Translations under genes and position numbers: made by a program
Shown: positions 42,771 to 45,437 of the stretch, piece after piece
Position numbering within the stretch: position 1 is the stretch's first letter
How the letters are laid out: each line of letters opens with the position of its first letter
DNA from: Bacteroidales bacterium UBA6828
GTDB taxonomy: Bacteria; Bacteroidota; Bacteroidia; Bacteroidales; Paludibacteraceae
NCBI GenBank assembly: GCA_002452095.1
Contig: DKEG01000025.1
Span: 1-45,437, forward strand
Direction: 5' to 3'
DNA: 45,437 bases
The notes under the pieces: model-generated
Database searches by the model: none
The model's input: only the letters and a program-made list of their open reading frames with translations
What the model was told of the DNA's origin: nothing

Positions 42771-44093
42771 TTACATATATGCCAGTTCGGCGGCATCTTC
42801 GGGGTCGGGGTCGGCGATGTGGATTTCGGTCTCGGAGACTTGCGAAACAGGATCGACCTCCTCCATTTCCAAAGTACCTTTAGCGGCTTTGTGGTCGTGT
42901 ATCTTACCTAATACGAAGAGCAGCAGGCAGTTGACGCAGAAATATCCGCCGGCGAGTATCCACAGGGCTATATATTCGCGGCTTGTCTGCGCCAGCGTGG
43001 CACCCATCGAGTTGATATGGATAAAGCCGTGTACACCCCACGTGTAGGGGAATATATAACTCAGATACAGCCACGCTTTGGGCAACATCTGTTGCGGCCA
43101 CGACACGCCGGCAATAAAGAGGAATATCAGTGTGGAGGAGATAAGCAGTACCATACCGCTCTCGCGGTTGCGGATAAAGATGGACACTGACATAGAGAAA
43201 TAGATGGTAGCCAAGAGGAACGGCACATAGAACTTCATAACATCTATCGGGTTGCCGATATGGGGCAGGTTGAAGATACGCGGAATAAGCAACAGATCGA
43301 TTGCACCAAGCGCCATATAGATGAGAAAATATGCCATAGAACGCCCAAGCGTGATACGCAGTACGCTGGCAGAACGTCTTGCACCCGGCAGAAGGAACAA
43401 CTGCCGGTTCTCCTCACGTGCCGTACCGCCCAGCATACAGATACCAAAGAACAGAGTCTGGTGGAGGATAAGCATCAGCACGGCGGGAATCAGGAATGAT
43501 GCATAACCACCCGACGGGCAGAAAAGCGCAGTCTCGGTATAGGGTGCGTCCTGCACAAGCGACCATGCAAACTCTTCGTTGTAGCCCATTGCCTCATAGC
43601 GGTCAATCTGGATATTGCGCATACTCTCAAGCATTACCTGGTTGCAACTCAGATAGACGGCTTTCATATAGAGAAACGACGACATATCGCAGTATAGTGA
43701 GATATGTGCCTGCTCCAACCCCGAGTTGATAGCAGCAGCGTAGTCGGTGGGGAAATAGATGATTCCGTGTACTTTCTGGTCGCGCATCAGCATTTCCGCC
43801 TCCTGCATAGACGCGCACGAATAGGCGATGGTGATGTCGGGGCAGGCGTTCCAGTGATGGAGGAACTCACGGCTCTCGGACGAGCAACTCATATCTACTA
43901 CAGCCACCGGTACATTCTCCACATTGTCTTTCCAATAGATACAATTGTAGAGGATAGGGTAGGCTATACCCGCAAGGATAAAAATGACCAACACACCGGG
44001 GTCTCGGAAGACACGGCGCAGTTCGTCCACGAAGACAAACCCAGCCTCCTTGAACTTCAGCCACTGTGTATAGAGAAAACGATAGAAACTCAT
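42771..44093 (-). CDS. ABC-2 type transporter permease
   Basis: A 440-aa membrane protein of the YhhJ/YbhR ABC-2 family: one transmembrane helix near residues 33-52, a large extracytoplasmic domain (about 55-200) with the family motifs VPVAVVDMSCSSESREF and GIIYFPTDYAAAI, then about five helices (210-400), and a charged acidic tail. Such permeases act as halves of drug or lipid exporters, usually with a HlyD-like protein and an outer-membrane channel. No nucleotide-binding subunit is visible in the window, so the ATPase must lie beyond it or be shared. It lies 74 nt after its partner permease. Confidence 0.88.
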   Translation of the reverse strand: MSFYRFLYTQWLKFKEAGFVFVDELRRVFRDPGVLVIFILAGIAYPILYNCIYWKDNVENVPVAVVDMSCSSESREFLHHWNACPDITIAYSCASMQEAEMLMRDQKVHGIIYFPTDYAAAINSGLEQAHISLYCDMSSFLYMKAVYLSCNQVMLESMRNIQIDRYEAMGYNEEFAWSLVQDAPYTETALFCPSGGYASFLIPAVLMLILHQTLFFGICMLGGTAREENRQLFLLPGARRSASVLRITLGRSMAYFLIYMALGAIDLLLIPRIFNLPHIGNPIDVMKFYVPFLLATIYFSMSVSIFIRNRESGMVLLISSTLIFLFIAGVSWPQQMLPKAWLYLSYIFPYTWGVHGFIHINSMGATLAQTSREYIALWILAGGYFCVNCLLLFVLGKIHDHKAAKGTLEMEEVDPVSQVSETEIHIADPDPEDAAELAYM

Positions 44094-44167
44094 AGAAAAT
44101 CAGACTCCCCCAAGCCCCCCTCAAAAAGGAGGATGTACAGAGCATTGTATTTATTAGACAATAGTTA

Positions 44168-45343
44168 TCATTTCAGCGGGTAGTTTTGGTAGAGCATTGC
44201 TTTGTAGAGACGCGGAGAGACAATCAACGGCATAATAAAGAATGCACACAGCCCCAAGCAGATTGGAATGGAGTTGATGACAGGGGCTGCCATCAGTGCT
44301 TCATTCACATATATGCGATAGAAATAGCGCAGCGGCACGAGATACGTCCACGCCTGAATGGCGGGGAGCATATTCATTACGGGGTATGTAAAGCCCGATA
44401 GCGAGAAACCCAACATACCGTACAACGCCCCGATAGACACGGCATCACGCAGGGTAGGTAGTGCACCGATGATACAGATAGCCATCGACTCCATTGCGAA
44501 AATAAGCAGTACCATAGCGAGCATCAGGCGGGTAAGCGACCCGTTGACGGGGAAATGCATAAACTTGAAGAGAATAACCTCGCAACCGATCCCCAACACT
44601 ACATATAATATGGTGTAGGGAATGAGTTTGCCGATCATAGCAATGGTGTAGTTGCCGCCGGCGGCACGCAACCAGTCGTGGCAGGTATGGCACTTGAGTT
44701 CGAAACCGATAGCGAAGATAGTCAGCATCAGTACCACCAACGACAATATACCCGGCAGGATAGTCGAGACGAGATAGACTGCATAGTTGCTCCACGGGTT
44801 TGCCACCATGTGCGCCTCGATGGTAACAGGCTGTATGCGTTTCATTATCAGGTCGTCGGGCAGTCCTTTCTGGCGCAACACCTCGCGTTGGAATGCACCC
44901 GAGGTGAGGTTGCACATAGTGAGCAGTTGTTTGTAGGCTGTGCTGGCACCGACGGTATAGGCATTGTTGGTGTAGAAAGAGAGTTGCGGACGCTTGAAGG
45001 CTACGAGGTCGGAATAGAATCGGTCGGGAATGACCAAGATACCGAAAATCTCGCCCCGCTGCATAGCGCGTCTCGCCTCGGCGTAGTCGGGTGTGATAAG
45101 CACGATGTCCACCGCCGAAGTCGCCTGCATCTCATGGCACAGACGGCGGGAAATGCTGGTTTGGTCGGCATCCACCACAGCAACAGGTATCTTCTCGGGT
45201 GCACCGCTCCGCATAATCGAAAGGAAAAAAAATGTGCTAAGCACCATTACTCCCGCCGAAGCGAAGATGTAAAGCGGACGCACGAACATTCGGCTCAGTT
45301 CGCGCTTCATTACATGCCATATAGATGAGAAAAACGTTCTCAC
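44168..45343 (-). CDS. ABC-2 type transporter permease
   Basis: A 391-aa protein of the same ABC-2 family as its neighbour. It has helix 1 at about 26-46, an extracytoplasmic domain (about 50-180) with IPVAVVDADQTSISRRL and GILVIPDRFYSDLV, and five or six helices to the C-terminus, including GMLGFSLSGFTYPVMNML with the G-x-x-x-P pattern of this family. The two genes share motif order but only moderate similarity, so they probably form a heterodimer. The start (ATG 45343-45341) is about 94 nt from the window edge and no promoter motif was found upstream of it, so the operon probably begins outside. Confidence 0.88.
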   Translation of the reverse strand: MRTFFSSIWHVMKRELSRMFVRPLYIFASAGVMVLSTFFFLSIMRSGAPEKIPVAVVDADQTSISRRLCHEMQATSAVDIVLITPDYAEARRAMQRGEIFGILVIPDRFYSDLVAFKRPQLSFYTNNAYTVGASTAYKQLLTMCNLTSGAFQREVLRQKGLPDDLIMKRIQPVTIEAHMVANPWSNYAVYLVSTILPGILSLVVLMLTIFAIGFELKCHTCHDWLRAAGGNYTIAMIGKLIPYTILYVVLGIGCEVILFKFMHFPVNGSLTRLMLAMVLLIFAMESMAICIIGALPTLRDAVSIGALYGMLGFSLSGFTYPVMNMLPAIQAWTYLVPLRYFYRIYVNEALMAAPVINSIPICLGLCAFFIMPLIVSPRLYKAMLYQNYPLK

Positions 45344-45404
45344 GTTGATTCTATTAACAAGTAAGAATTAACAATTAACATACAAGTATGGGCAATAGCA
45401 TAGT

Positions 45405-45437
45405 ATCCTCATAGGAATCACCTACTAATCACCTACT
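45405..45437 (+). repeat. 11-bp-period array, ATCACCTA type, cut by the window end
   Basis: ATCCTCATAGG (45405-45415), one extra base, ATCACCTACTA (45417-45427) and then ATCACCTACT up to the window end. It is related in period and in its ATC start to the arrays elsewhere in the window. Confidence 0.75.

Noticed and set aside
6982..45437. CRISPR arrays
   Set aside because: The 11-bp-period arrays have no spacers between units and only about three units each, and no cas genes were seen.

Overview
The window is 45.4 kb of chromosome from a member of the order Bacteroidales (Bacteroidota), probably an uncultured or poorly known species. The evidence is a SecA with the C-terminal SEC-C zinc tail and a DEVD box, the DUF6089-uppS-bamA-ompH-ompH envelope operon, DUF3078 and CarboxypepD_reg-like proteins, remnants of type IX secretion substrates, and at least six promoters with the Bacteroidota layout (TTTG or xTTG, 20 bp, TAnnTTTG). 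No rRNA operon, CRISPR array, prophage or intact insertion sequence was seen.

Layout. (1) 1-6671, minus strand: a candidate defence operon. A promoter at 6640-6671 is followed by a leader of about 335 nt, a 65-aa protein with two Asp-box motifs, two DUF262+DUF1524 proteins, a 799-aa DUF262 protein without a recognisable HNH domain, and the first 16 codons of a further gene cut by the window edge. (2) 6672-14201, plus strand: secA, a DUF3078 protein, an M20 peptidase and a DUF2520 protein. (3) 14294-14698: a 405-bp non-autonomous transposable element with terminal inverted repeats, a 9-bp target duplication and a series of internal hairpins. (4) 14770-26307, plus strand: envelope genes (DUF6089 barrel, uppS, bamA, two OmpH/Skp chaperones, a 46-aa protein), an MFS transporter, murF, a coiled-coil membrane protein, an AspT/YidE-type transporter and a phosphopantetheinyl transferase. 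(5) 26476-39160, minus strand: a secreted GH13 amylase, a YihY/BrkB protein, rnpB, tRNA-Gly(CCC), a CarboxypepD_reg-like protein, a large TPR protein, a class A penicillin-binding protein, pyruvate phosphate dikinase and a small lipoprotein. (6) 39644-42710, plus strand: two decayed secreted-protein genes, an orphan sensor histidine kinase and a beta-CASP RNase-like protein. (7) 42771-45343, minus strand: two ABC-2 type permeases.

Much of the conserved content serves the cell envelope: export (SecA), outer-membrane chaperones and barrel assembly (OmpH, BamA), lipid carrier synthesis (UppS), and peptidoglycan precursor synthesis and polymerisation (MurF, PBP1A).

The least ordinary features are the three adjacent DUF262 genes with a mini Asp-box protein and a 13-bp x3 repeat just before a start codon, the hairpin-rich 405-bp element, and seven intergenic arrays of 11-bp units (mostly three units each) that mostly begin ATCC and fall into a few sequence subfamilies.
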